Below, piece after piece: positions 8,801-18,257 of a DNA stretch of 39,740 bases. Each line of letters begins with the position of its first letter. The stretch's first letter is position 1. Position numbers and translations under genes: made by a program. The stretch is from assembly GCA_027084135.1 (NCBI GenBank), contig JALWLO010000096.1:1-39740 (forward strand). The letters run 5' to 3'. This DNA comes from Campylobacterales bacterium (lineage in GTDB: Bacteria > Campylobacterota > Campylobacteria > Campylobacterales > QNZT01). Under the pieces are notes generated by a model. The model saw nothing but the letters and a program-made list of their open reading frames with translations. It searched no databases and was not told the origin of the DNA.

Positions 8801-11800
8801 TGCTCAGGAAATTCTACAGTAATATAATATTTTCTATTTGGTATCAATTTATCAAACTTATATTGACACTGCTGTGTTGTAACAGCTTTAGTACTATTTA
8901 ACTCATCATGGAGTGTAACTTTAACTTCTATACCGTCACAATCCTCTCCGCTATCTTGGATACCGTTTGAGTTACTATCGATCCAAATCCTATCACCGAT
9001 CGAAGCCTCTTGATAGAGTCCAAGATCCCAGCTCATATCCTCTGTTCCAAGATCGATATGGATACTTGGTGTCATAAGTGTTTGATCTACATCGCTATCT
9101 TTTGTATCATCTCCACTATCTTTAGGCGATAGTTTATACCCGCTAGGCAGGGTAAATTTTACCTTGTAATCTCCCGCTAAGAGGTTCTCAAAACGGTAGT
9201 TTCCATTTGCATCACTCTTAGTACTAAGACCGGTTGCTGTTCCATCTGCTTTCAAAAGCTCGATCGTAACATCCGCAACTCCCTTTTCACCCTGATCCTG
9301 AATACCGTTTGCGTTACTATCTAGCCAGATACGGTCACCAATCGCACTCTTTGTGTAGAAGCCAAGATCCACATCCAACTTATCGATACCGTTATTGATA
9401 AGGATCGCATCGGTTGTATGCGTAGTACTAAAGTCGCTATCTGTACTATCACTACCCTGATCTTTTGGCGAAATCTCAAATCCCTGCGGAAGATCCACTT
9501 TTACTTTATAGGTACCCGGTAGTAGATTTGTAAAGAGATAGTGACAGTTGTGTGTCGTTTGTGTCTGGATCGGATGATCCGCACTATCTAAGAGTGAGAC
9601 ATTGAGATCGATATTTCGACAATCCTCACCGCTCTCTCGAATACCGTTGTGGTTGGTATCGTACCAGATCGTACTTCCGATCGATGAGGGTTTGTAGATA
9701 CCGGCGTCATATTTGAGATCTTCACTCTTTATACCCAAGTGAAATTGTGCCGTTTTGCCTTGTGCATCGATATCGCTATCTTTTTCATCATCACTGCCCA
9801 CATCTTTAGGAGAGATATGAAATCCGCTCGGCGGTGTAATTTGGATATAGTAATCCCCTGAGTGGAGATTGTCAAAGGCGTAGTAACCCGCTTTACCGTC
9901 GGCATCGTTTGCACTCTTTGTCGTTGCAACCAGTGTACCGTCGTTTTTATAGAGTTTGACTTCGATATCGTTGATACCCGACTCTCCCGCATCTTGGACA
10001 CCATTTGCATTAGCGTCAAACCAGATATAGTCTCCCACCTTACTCTTAACAATCACAGTACTCGCTGAATTTGAGAGTACTGGAAGTGTGACACCCGTTG
10101 CAGATGCACCGGCAGAGTTGTTGTAAAAGTCATCCGGTTGGTTGTTTTGCACACGCATACTGATCTGCATCTGACATACCGCATCCTTCTCCATCGATGG
10201 ACCCATAGCTCTAACCGCCGTGACTTCCGCTTTGGTAAATCCACAACTTGCCGCAGGACCATTCTCATCCCCCTCACACCAGATAGATCTGCTTCCCAAT
10301 GCATTTGAGGTATCTTTTGGAGACATATTGATCGTTGTAGGTTCTGCATTGGTGTAGTAGTAGTGAACACCCGGACTCAAATCACAAAGTGCCGGAGATT
10401 TTGGGTGAGCGATGAGTTTGAGCGATTCAAAAGCTCTTGTTCCGTTAAAGTGCGTTCCCGGTCGTCGTTTGAGATTGAGATCACGAAACTTGATAGCACC
10501 GTCATTTCCGTCACCATTGAATGGAAGAATATCGATTATATCAAGCTCTGTTACCTCTACATCTGAACCGTTTCTGGCATCGACCGCATAACGGATCGGC
10601 TCGCCGTTAGTCTCTTGCGGTTCGGTATTGAGAACCGTTTTAGCGAGATTGATGGTAGCCGGTATCGTGATGTTGATATTGACCTCCGATCGTCTTTGAG
10701 ATACGACACTCACATCGGCAGGAGACTCGATATAGGCATAGTTTGTTAGTGTTCCCTGAGAAGCGGTTGACTCTATTTGTGCTTCATAACTAATAGGAGC
10801 AATATCTTCATTAGTAGTTTTAGTTCCTAAATTCCAGATCAAAACTTGATTATCATTCGTACATGTGACACTTGTATCATTGATATCGTTACAAGTTCCG
10901 ATCGTCGGCTCAGGAGCATTTTGAACACTCGAAGGGACATAGTGGAGTCCAACAGGCAACATATCTTTAATGATAACAGTTGATTGTTGCTTAGTTCCAG
11001 TATCATTCGTGTAGGATGGATTGAGCGTAAAGATCGCTTTTTGTCCAAGTTCAAAGTTGTTTTTATTAACACTCTTTTCAATTCTTACCTTACCACCGGA
11101 GTAGGTAACTCTATCCCCTGCCCATCCTTCAGGAGGATTTGGATATTCATGAGGTATATAACTTGTCTGGTACCATGATGTAAAGTAATCATCATCCTTC
11201 ACAGTAGCATAGTTGACAATCTCATCACCGTTTTGCAACGCTTCTCCATCCAAAGTTTTAGCTCGAACTCTGTGGTTTAGCCAAGCATAGATATTCCCTC
11301 CCGGTTCTAAAACTTTTCCGGGCTTTAGCTTAATCCTCACCTTTGTGACCGTACCTAAACCATGCTGTTTCGCCTCTTCTAGAGAGTTATACCAAACTAC
11401 ACTGCTGTCACTGCACTCTCTGACGATATCCGCCGCATGATTTGCGTTAAGATCACCCCCTTTGGAGGGAAGCCAACTATCATTGACATAGGTTGAAGCA
11501 TACTCAAAATCTAAATCCTCCATCTCGACACCGACAACCCTAATATCAAATGCCCCGCTTCTATTAAAGCGTTCACTACCTGCTGGGACATTAATCACCT
11601 CCAGACGATTCGCATCGATAACATCGCATATGATACTATTGTGAAAAGGGATACCACCCTCATTGGTATAACCTAATCGGCTGGCAAAAACGGCACCAGC
11701 ACTTAGGAGTCCGTCACCCGTACGCCATCCGGCAGAACCACCCTCTCTATAACTCCAAACACCATGCTTCTCCGCATACCCTTTACTAAAGCCACCTCTT

Positions 11801-13083
11801 GCATAGTAGAGTGTGAGAGAGTAGCTATTATCCTTTTCACTCTCTGTTAATGAGCCGAAGTTGGAGTTGCCTGAGGGTGCAGTTGGGTCAAAGTTAATCA
11901 ATTTATTTATTGTTTGCAGTTGCCCATCATCATCTGTATCTGGTTGATGATCATTTCCATCTTTTACATCTTGCAACGGAACAAAAACTCTAATCGAACC
12001 GATCGTCGCAATGGCACGATTAACAGGTAACTTTCGTCCAACTTGATCATACCTTGGGATATGATTGAGTGTAGCATCAACATGCTCTAACTTAATATCG
12101 ATCAAAGAGCCGTTTTGATTACAGGTGATCTTTTGTACCCCTTTAGGTGTTGCAATTGAGCGCTCCGGATAATCCGCATTATAGTAGGGATAGGGGTCAT
12201 TACTATTTGCACCGTATTCAACCAAACAATCATAAAGTTTTGCATTTGGAGATACATCACTTAAATCATCTTTGAAAATAAAAGTTGCATCTGCTCCCAT
12301 CGACTCACTACCCAAATAAGCAGGTGCATCATCAGTTTCTCCATCTACCTCATCTACTTCCACATAAAATTTATAGTAGATCAAATACCCTTTTTGACCT
12401 TGAAATTCAACACCTGAACGATGCCAATATCTTGACTTTTGCAGATTCCATCTCGGTGCTGCGGTTACGGTGAGAGAGACTCCTGCGTTGTCACTTTGCG
12501 CAGTAGCGTTTGGTGCGGAGATCTCAAAAGAGATATCTCCCGGTTGCGCACCGTTTGGATTGGAACCCAAAACTCTTACGGTAAATGTTAGATCTTCGGC
12601 AACCGTTCCTACTTGATTTTTATCAAAATCTTTTCTAACACAAACAATACTTCGTCGATCATCACTCAATGAGGAGAGAGAAGCGTTACAACTACCAGGA
12701 AGACCGCTCCACTCATACCCTCGTGGAAGGGTACTCTTGAGTGTGACGGTATCTTCATTGGCATCCGGATCACCGTTCCAACTCCATGCGGCAACAACCT
12801 CAAAGAGATCATTAGTACGAACAATCAGATCACCGCTATAGGTATCATCCGACCCATCGTTGGGCGTACCGTTATCACTCCAGCCTGGATCGTTGGCAAA
12901 GTCACAACCTGGTGTCGGATTATTCTGGCACACTAAACGACCATTGATTTTATCACTTGTGGTATTGAGCCTACCGGCAATACCGCCCGTTTTCCCATAC
13001 TTTGTAATGATCTTTATATTTGCGGCATTTAAGGCTATCGCAAAGAATAGTGAGATCATCAATACTCTAATCATTTTAAACAA
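5833..13083 (-). CDS. Giant modular surface protein: DUF11 and SdrD-B-like repeats, truncated OmpA-like domain
   Basis: 2416 residues. A signal peptide ends near ALNA (about residue 20). Residues about 40-1000 are beta-rich and contain DUF11-like modules, clear at about 660-840. Nine SdrD-B/Cna-B-like modules follow from about 1010: six long ones with a calcium-binding DxNxNGxxD loop, then three shorter ones (about 1700-2010). Next come another DUF11 module (about 2020-2145), a final SdrD-like module (DSNENGIQDRGERGIPGV, about 2155), and an OmpA-like domain (about 2283-2370: GTIYFDSDQDCIRPDQ, GNTDARAPMWYNKKLAYKRA). The OmpA domain lacks the usual NRRV tail; a Cys-rich end replaces it. Start: TTG at 13083 sits 6 bases after GGAG of an AAAGGAG ribosome-binding site, whereas ATG at 13074 would be 15 away. 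Probably an exported adhesive or structural surface protein; the role is inferred from domains only. Confidence 0.8.
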   Translation of the reverse strand: MFKMIRVLMISLFFAIALNAANIKIITKYGKTGGIAGRLNTTSDKINGRLVCQNNPTPGCDFANDPGWSDNGTPNDGSDDTYSGDLIVRTNDLFEVVAAWSWNGDPDANEDTVTLKSTLPRGYEWSGLPGSCNASLSSLSDDRRSIVCVRKDFDKNQVGTVAEDLTFTVRVLGSNPNGAQPGDISFEISAPNATAQSDNAGVSLTVTAAPRWNLQKSRYWHRSGVEFQGQKGYLIYYKFYVEVDEVDGETDDAPAYLGSESMGADATFIFKDDLSDVSPNAKLYDCLVEYGANSNDPYPYYNADYPERSIATPKGVQKITCNQNGSLIDIKLEHVDATLNHIPRYDQVGRKLPVNRAIATIGSIRVFVPLQDVKDGNDHQPDTDDDGQLQTINKLINFDPTAPSGNSNFGSLTESEKDNSYSLTLYYARGGFSKGYAEKHGVWSYREGGSAGWRTGDGLLSAGAVFASRLGYTNEGGIPFHNSIICDVIDANRLEVINVPAGSERFNRSGAFDIRVVGVEMEDLDFEYASTYVNDSWLPSKGGDLNANHAADIVRECSDSSVVWYNSLEEAKQHGLGTVTKVRIKLKPGKVLEPGGNIYAWLNHRVRAKTLDGEALQNGDEIVNYATVKDDDYFTSWYQTSYIPHEYPNPPEGWAGDRVTYSGGKVRIEKSVNKNNFELGQKAIFTLNPSYTNDTGTKQQSTVIIKDMLPVGLHYVPSSVQNAPEPTIGTCNDINDTSVTCTNDNQVLIWNLGTKTTNEDIAPISYEAQIESTASQGTLTNYAYIESPADVSVVSQRRSEVNINITIPATINLAKTVLNTEPQETNGEPIRYAVDARNGSDVEVTELDIIDILPFNGDGNDGAIKFRDLNLKRRPGTHFNGTRAFESLKLIAHPKSPALCDLSPGVHYYYTNAEPTTINMSPKDTSNALGSRSIWCEGDENGPAASCGFTKAEVTAVRAMGPSMEKDAVCQMQISMRVQNNQPDDFYNNSAGASATGVTLPVLSNSASTVIVKSKVGDYIWFDANANGVQDAGESGINDIEVKLYKNDGTLVATTKSANDADGKAGYYAFDNLHSGDYYIQITPPSGFHISPKDVGSDDEKDSDIDAQGKTAQFHLGIKSEDLKYDAGIYKPSSIGSTIWYDTNHNGIRESGEDCRNIDLNVSLLDSADHPIQTQTTHNCHYLFTNLLPGTYKVKVDLPQGFEISPKDQGSDSTDSDFSTTHTTDAILINNGIDKLDVDLGFYTKSAIGDRIWLDSNANGIQDQGEKGVADVTIELLKADGTATGLSTKSDANGNYRFENLLAGDYKVKFTLPSGYKLSPKDSGDDTKDSDVDQTLMTPSIHIDLGTEDMSWDLGLYQEASIGDRIWIDSNSNGIQDSGEDCDGIEVKVTLHDELNSTKAVTTQQCQYKFDKLIPNRKYYITVEFPEHYTPGKYHQGSDSSKDSDIKLDGSSDIFTLVSGEDRDDVDIALVKDGAIGDLVWLDINKNGIQDPDEGGVASIDVELLNEDNSSTNLHTTTDSNGIYSFNGIKPGSYRVKFTIPDGYHITSQNQGRDENRDSDVKPETGISDSFTIVSDQIERRVDLGLYTDNELGDLVWFDSNDNGIQDPDEKGVADVNVTLIEVVTKKIVSQTITDHSGNYIFRGLKPGRYLVKFGVPNGYGITVKNRGDDSKDSDVNFETNTTDEVEIGSATKEHTVDMGLIALKSISGKVESDIDNDKKGEVPLKDVTVQLYSCQEGKIIQTTQTDEKGAYRFDGLIPDCYTVMEIDPKGYTSVSDIDDKNDNNITVKVSTKDVTGQNFLDEPLLKVSGQVRADMDFDNKIELGKGVDIALADVNVTLYEGDKEIASTRSDKDGNYLFEDITPGHYTIVESDPKGFDSLRDVDGANDNNISITLSTKDITGQNFDDQKTITVSGTVKVDIDGDRKVDEPLHNGKLLLCKSNVVCTEESSIAITYTDENGSYSFEGLKPGDYQIVQIDKKGYESLKDKDGGNSNIIRLSLDGMEDVKDQDFEDLAIAPMFVKIHKKVLKKDVKIGDFVPYSIRVENVDKSFRYAALEIRDLIPAGFRYVEGSAKIKREHKKAKKLDASGTKSITFGKFELKPKEVVTISYLLKVGVGVSQGKHTNKAIAVSNDEEVSNLSKATVRVESDPFVDNAVVVGKVFIDSNENGIQDRGERGIPGVRIATVEGIVIETDAYGRYHIADNDSGGFGWRGKNIVLKVDPATLPEGAKFTTENPRVYRVTASGLNQIDFGVKLPEKKPFAKKRTISKVVMHKEKVWVSKLTKLGTIYFDSDQDCIRPDQVPVIENLVKKIKAYGSGSIRIEGNTDARAPMWYNKKLAYKRALSVYKELKYRLGDEMIDKVDVIYNSCDKEVKFNPLYDWWGKPNIPRTPKECTRFGIKQKDCHTLLNQHRGGAQ
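7330..10060 (-). repeat. Tandem SdrD-B-like domain repeats within the giant protein
   Basis: Nine repeat modules are encoded here. Six, about 110-120 residues each, begin IGDxxWxDxNxNGIQDxGE and contain GxYxFxxLxPGxYxVxxxxPxGY and a DSD motif. Three shorter modules begin VSGxVxxDxDxD and contain STKDVTGQNF-like or equivalent ends. Modules 2 and 4 carry an extra Cys pair (GEDC ... C(H/Q)Y) absent from modules 1, 3, 5 and 6. The repeats have diverged at the DNA level, so the array is not a recent amplification. Confidence 0.85.
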
Positions 13084-13263
13084 AAAGCACTCCTTTGTAA
13101 AAATTTAGTAAAAATATTAATTTATTATCGGCAATAAAGAAAAAATATTTAATAGATAAAAGAAAAAGAACTCTAAAAAACTCGAAAGATATATGATTTG
13201 ATCAAAATATTCAAATAAGAAAATGTTAAATGAAGTGATCAGTAAGAGGCTATTGTAAGCAGT
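13084..13263. other. A+T-rich gap between ruvX and the giant surface gene
   Basis: 180 bases. It separates the end of the ilvC-min-dprA-ruvX operon from the start of the surface-protein operon and must hold the promoter of the latter. The ribosome-binding site AAAGGAG (minus strand, 13090-13096) is clear. Several A+T-rich -10-like hexamers exist, but none stands out with a -35. No convincing terminator for ruvX is visible. Confidence 0.5.
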
Positions 13264-13659
13264 TTATTTCAATCTATCTAGCCACCTCTCTAGTATGATT
13301 TTTGCGGCTATAGAGTCAGATTTACCGTCTCGTCTGTTTCTAGTTACACCTCTCATCAACTCCTGTGCTTCAATAGAGCTGCCATGCTCATCCTCAAACG
13401 CTATCTCCCCGCCAAACGCTATGAGAGAGACAAAATGTTTGATACGCCTCTCCATCTCCTCCTCGCTATTACCGCCTTTTGGTAGTCCAACCACCAAAGT
13501 CTCTATCTCCCACTCTCTCAAAAACTCTCTCACATCTCTTGCGGCTTGATCTCTATTTTTTCGGATGATGGCATCTTTTGGAAAAACTATTTTTCCATCG
13601 AGTGTGATAGCCACACCTATGCGCTTAAGTCCTACATCTATGGCAGCTACTTTACGCAA
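13264..13659 (-). CDS. ruvX: RuvX/YqgF family Holliday junction resolvase or pre-16S rRNA nuclease
   Basis: 131 residues, normal for the family, with an RNase H-like fold. Visible motifs are AAIDVGLKRIGVAI with the catalytic Asp at the start, ETLVVGLPKGG in the middle, FEDEHGSS with acidic residues, and DSIAAKIILERWLDRL at the end. Family members process the 5' end of 16S rRNA precursor in E. coli. It is the last gene of its operon and overlaps dprA by 8 bases; dprA-ruvX is a conserved pair in Campylobacterota. Confidence 0.9.
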   Translation of the reverse strand: MRKVAAIDVGLKRIGVAITLDGKIVFPKDAIIRKNRDQAARDVREFLREWEIETLVVGLPKGGNSEEEMERRIKHFVSLIAFGGEIAFEDEHGSSIEAQELMRGVTRNRRDGKSDSIAAKIILERWLDRLK

Positions 13660-14410
13660 GATAGACCCTTAGATCTTTGATAGTGATTTTGCCCTCCAAC
13701 TCCCACTCGTAGATCTTATCGCCAAACTCTCTTAGTGCATCATCAAGCATAGGAGCGTTTTTGAAAAACTCAAGCTCTTTTTCGCTAGTACTAAGCTCTC
13801 CAAAGCTTGAGATAAAGGCATCTATATCTATGATAGGCTTTGCATACCCCTCTAAGAGAAGTTTTTGGGTTCCCAAACTCTCCCCCACTCTATGGCTGAG
13901 TACAAATATCTCTTTACCCATCTCGATAGCGATCTGGGCACTTCTTATCGAGCCGCTATTAAGATCCGCCTCAGTGATGATCAACGCCTCTCCAAGTGCC
14001 ACGACGATCCTATTTCTGTGTACAAATGAGTATTTCGTTGCCCGAGTTGTCGGCTCATACTCACTAATGATAAGTGCCTTTTCTCGCATCTTTTTTATGA
14101 GAGATTCGTTTACTTTTGGATAGACAATATCAAGGGAGTTTGCCATCACCGCTACGGTACTAGGACAAGCGGCTTGATGAGAGAGTGCATCAACCCCCAT
14201 CGCCGCTCCGCTCACTACAACATAACCGATATCTTTAAAAGCTTTGGCTAGTTTTGTTGTCACTGTTTTGGTGTATTGAGAGGGGCGTCTCGTTCCGACG
14301 ATCGATACTCTTGGCTTCTCAAGAAGAGAGATATCTCCCTCATAAAAGAGTTGTTTTGGAGCCTCTTTTAGGATATCTAACTCTTTTGGTAGTAACTCTA
14401 ATCTTTTCAT
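13652..14410 (-). CDS. dprA: DNA processing protein DprA (short form)
   Basis: 252 residues. DprA binds incoming single-stranded DNA and loads RecA during natural transformation. The Rossmann-like core is clear: SIVGTRRPSQYT (about 36-47), VVSGAAMGVDALSHQAA, KYSFVHRNRIVVALGEALIITEA, and GSIRSAQIAIEMGKEIFVL. It is shorter than the 350-380 residues of Gram-positive DprA, as is usual in Campylobacter and Helicobacter, which lack the N-terminal SAM-like domain. The last about 35 residues form a small helical region. It overlaps the deacetylase gene by 4 bases and ruvX by 8, and it carries one TAGTACTA (13786-13793). Its presence implies competence for transformation. Confidence 0.92.
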   Translation of the reverse strand: MKRLELLPKELDILKEAPKQLFYEGDISLLEKPRVSIVGTRRPSQYTKTVTTKLAKAFKDIGYVVVSGAAMGVDALSHQAACPSTVAVMANSLDIVYPKVNESLIKKMREKALIISEYEPTTRATKYSFVHRNRIVVALGEALIITEADLNSGSIRSAQIAIEMGKEIFVLSHRVGESLGTQKLLLEGYAKPIIDIDAFISSFGELSTSEKELEFFKNAPMLDDALREFGDKIYEWELEGKITIKDLRVYLA

Positions 14411-15444
14411 TGCAACAAACTATCTATATAAACCAACTTCACACCCCTAAAAAGCCCCTCTTTTTTAGCCTCCCTCAAAGCCTCAAAAGTCTCCTCTCTC
14501 GGATGACAAATAGCAATAGATAAACCCTTTCTCTTTGCTCTTTTTACACTTTTTAGTATCTGACTTTTGATGTATCTCACATCAGGCTCATTATCCAAAA
14601 ATGTATCTCTCTCAAGCAAATCTCGATGGTGAAGTTTAGATATAGCTCTTGCTTTCGTATCAACCGAAGTTCTGCTATCTACAAAAAATATCCCAAACTT
14701 ATCCAAAGCACAAAAGAGGTTGTCCATCGCTTTGGCATCAGAGGTAAATTTACTGCCGGTGTGATTATTGATCGCTGCCAGTTTTGGAAAATCCTTTTTA
14801 ATCGCTTCTATCTTCTCCTCTATCTCTCTCTTTGAGTCACTCACTTTTAGTGTATTCTCCTCCACTCTTTTAAAATGATACGCCTCCATAGGGGTGTGAA
14901 CCATATAACAAGGAAACCTTTTTGCATACTCTGGGGTATGGAGATGCTTCTGGGTTGAAGGGAATATCGAGGGGGTTATCTTCATCTCTAGTGCAAGCAG
15001 TTTTTCTACCTGCTCCTTTGTACCGATATCATCCATGATGATAGCAAGTATCGGGTGTTTTTTGTCTATCTTTTTGACTCTCTTTAACTGCTTCGCTTTG
15101 ACAGGGCAGGCACTGATTTTGATACTTTCATTACGCTCTTTTTGAAACTTTTTTGAGTTTATAAAGTCCTCTATCTCCGTAGCGATAGAGAGTTTGCTGA
15201 TTGAGGGAGATCTCTTTACCTCAAGTATCGTAGTCTCTAATTTCCTAACCGTACTACTCTTTTCACTCTTTTTAGTACTAGTGTTTCTCTCATTTCTACT
15301 TATGTTTTGATCTATCACTTTAGTACGAGTGGCTTCTCTCTTCTCACTTACTTGAAAGATACTCTCTCTCATAGCGATTAGCGAGAGCATCAAGGCAACA
15401 ATAGCAAGTGTGATAACAAAAGCTTGATAGAGGCTATCTCTCAT
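14407..15444 (-). CDS. Divergent polysaccharide deacetylase family protein (YibQ-like)
   Basis: 345 residues. An N-terminal membrane anchor (about 8-25) is followed by a charged linker to about residue 125, then a DUF610/YibQ-type deacetylase fold: LAIIMDDIG, the PFA-like substitute TPSIFPSTQ, YMVHTPMEAYHF, INNHTGSKFTSD, FFVDSRTS, and ICHPREETFEAL. Members keep some metal-site residues of carbohydrate esterases, but substrates are unknown, so deacetylase activity is by family only. It sits 7 bases after minE and overlaps dprA by 4. One TAGTACTA lies at 15273-15280. Confidence 0.82.
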   Translation of the reverse strand: MRDSLYQAFVITLAIVALMLSLIAMRESIFQVSEKREATRTKVIDQNISRNERNTSTKKSEKSSTVRKLETTILEVKRSPSISKLSIATEIEDFINSKKFQKERNESIKISACPVKAKQLKRVKKIDKKHPILAIIMDDIGTKEQVEKLLALEMKITPSIFPSTQKHLHTPEYAKRFPCYMVHTPMEAYHFKRVEENTLKVSDSKREIEEKIEAIKKDFPKLAAINNHTGSKFTSDAKAMDNLFCALDKFGIFFVDSRTSVDTKARAISKLHHRDLLERDTFLDNEPDVRYIKSQILKSVKRAKRKGLSIAICHPREETFEALREAKKEGLFRGVKLVYIDSLLQ

Positions 15445-15451
15445 CTATATT

Positions 15452-15697
15452 TTAATTTTTTCCTAATGATATCTCAAGCTCAAGCATATCAATATCATTC
15501 TGTTTTTCTGTTTTTATATTAACTTCTGCGGTTTTAGTATATTTTTTAACAACCTCGATAATCTCTTTTTTAAGATCTTCAAGATAGGGTATCTTACAGT
15601 CGGCTCTTTCTGTTGCAAGCATTACTTTGAGTCTAGATTTTGCCTTATCGGCCGAATCCCTCTTTTTTGTACCAAAAATCCTCTCAAACAGCGTCAT
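15452..15697 (-). CDS. minE: Cell division topological specificity factor MinE
   Basis: 81 residues. It stimulates MinD ATPase and drives pole-to-pole oscillation, keeping the Z-ring at midcell. The N terminus [12 protein letters not shown] is a membrane-targeting amphipathic helix. The segment [18 protein letters not shown] is the MinD-binding region, and the C-terminal half ([17 protein letters not shown]...LELEISL) is the topological specificity domain. It overlaps minD by 4 bases. No minC is visible beside it. Confidence 0.95.
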   Translation of the reverse strand: MTLFERIFGTKKRDSADKAKSRLKVMLATERADCKIPYLEDLKKEIIEVVKKYTKTAEVNIKTEKQNDIDMLELEISLGKN

Positions 15698-16506
15698 CCA
15701 AACAACCTTTTAAAAAATCCCTTTTTCTCCGATTTGATCTCCATAAATGAGACCTCTTCTCCCAATACTCTTTTGGTTATTCTACGATAAGCTTCACCCG
15801 CTTTTGAGTTTTGTTTATAGTATATCGGCTCACCTTCATTTGTCGAGGTGATAATCTCCTCATCATCAGGTATCACGCCGATAAGAGGAAGTGCCAAGAT
15901 ACTCAACACATCATCCACACTTAGCATACTTCCACTCTCTACCATCTCCGGTTTTACCCTATTGATAACAACATGTTTGAGTACCTCTTTCCCCTCTTTC
16001 GCTTTTTGACTTTTGGCATCTATGATACCGATCACTCTATCTGCGTCTCTAACGGCACTCACATCCGGCGTCGTTACGATGATAGCTCTATCGGCTAAAA
16101 ATATGGAGTGTTCAAATCCACTCTCTATACCCGCCGGAGAGTCGAGTATGATAAAATCAAACTCCTCTTTGAGAGAGTTGATCAGCTTCTCAACCTTCTC
16201 TTTATCGAGCACATTTTTGTCACTCGTTTGAGAAGCTGGAAGAAAGTAGAGGTTTTTGCTTCGTTTATCGTTGATAAGCGCTTGTGAGAGGTTACATCTC
16301 CCCTCCATCACATCGATCACATCATAGACGATTCTGTTTTCAAGTCCCAAAATCATATCCAAGTTTCTAAGCCCTATATCAAAATCAACCGCAACGACTT
16401 TTTTCCCTTTTTCAGAAAGTCCTACTGCAAGATTTGCAGATAGGGTCGATTTACCGACTCCTCCTTTACCGGATGTAATGGTTATTACTTCACCATTTTT
16501 AAGCAT
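15694..16506 (-). CDS. minD: Septum site-determining ATPase MinD
   Basis: 270 residues. A membrane-associated ParA/MinD ATPase. The deviant Walker [10 protein letters not shown] is at residues 13-21, followed by [22 protein letters not shown] and the switch [14 protein letters not shown]. The C terminus (GFFKRLFG) is an amphipathic membrane-targeting helix. It lies 11 bases downstream of ilvC, so division-site control is co-transcribed with branched-chain amino acid synthesis, a conserved arrangement in this group without an obvious functional link. Confidence 0.96.
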   Translation of the reverse strand: MLKNGEVITITSGKGGVGKSTLSANLAVGLSEKGKKVVAVDFDIGLRNLDMILGLENRIVYDVIDVMEGRCNLSQALINDKRSKNLYFLPASQTSDKNVLDKEKVEKLINSLKEEFDFIILDSPAGIESGFEHSIFLADRAIIVTTPDVSAVRDADRVIGIIDAKSQKAKEGKEVLKHVVINRVKPEMVESGSMLSVDDVLSILALPLIGVIPDDEEIITSTNEGEPIYYKQNSKAGEAYRRITKRVLGEEVSFMEIKSEKKGFFKRLFG

Positions 16507-16517
16507 GCTAACCTCTT

Positions 16518-18054
<1,537 letters not shown>

Positions 18055-18194
18055 TTGTTTACCTATGTATTATAGTATACTAGATATCGCTTAAATTGGA
18101 AAAAAATTTATATCACTTTCAAGATTAAAAGATATGAGACAATACTGCCTTTTATTAAAAATAATTTAAATTTTTGCCCTATATTTATTTTTTA

Positions 18195-18223
18195 TTGAAC
18201 AACTTATGCTAAAGCTGTATAAT
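18195..18223 (+). promoter_or_regulatory. Strong sigma70 promoter of the repeat-module protein
   Basis: TTGAAC at 18195-18200 and TATAAT at 18218-18223 are separated by exactly 17 bases, the best promoter match in the window. The -10 starts 40 bases before the ATG at 18258. The ribosome-binding region AAAAGGATGGAG ends one or two bases before the start. The rest of the 203-base divergent gap (18055-18257) is A+T-rich with no other clear signal. Confidence 0.75.
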
Positions 18224-18257
18224 TTGTCCGTCTTTAAAAAATTTAAAAGGATGGAGA

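Noticed and set aside
7330-10060. CRISPR array or recent DNA tandem repeat in the giant gene
   Set aside because: Repeats are protein domains of about 100-120 residues with diverged DNA, not short identical repeats with spacers.
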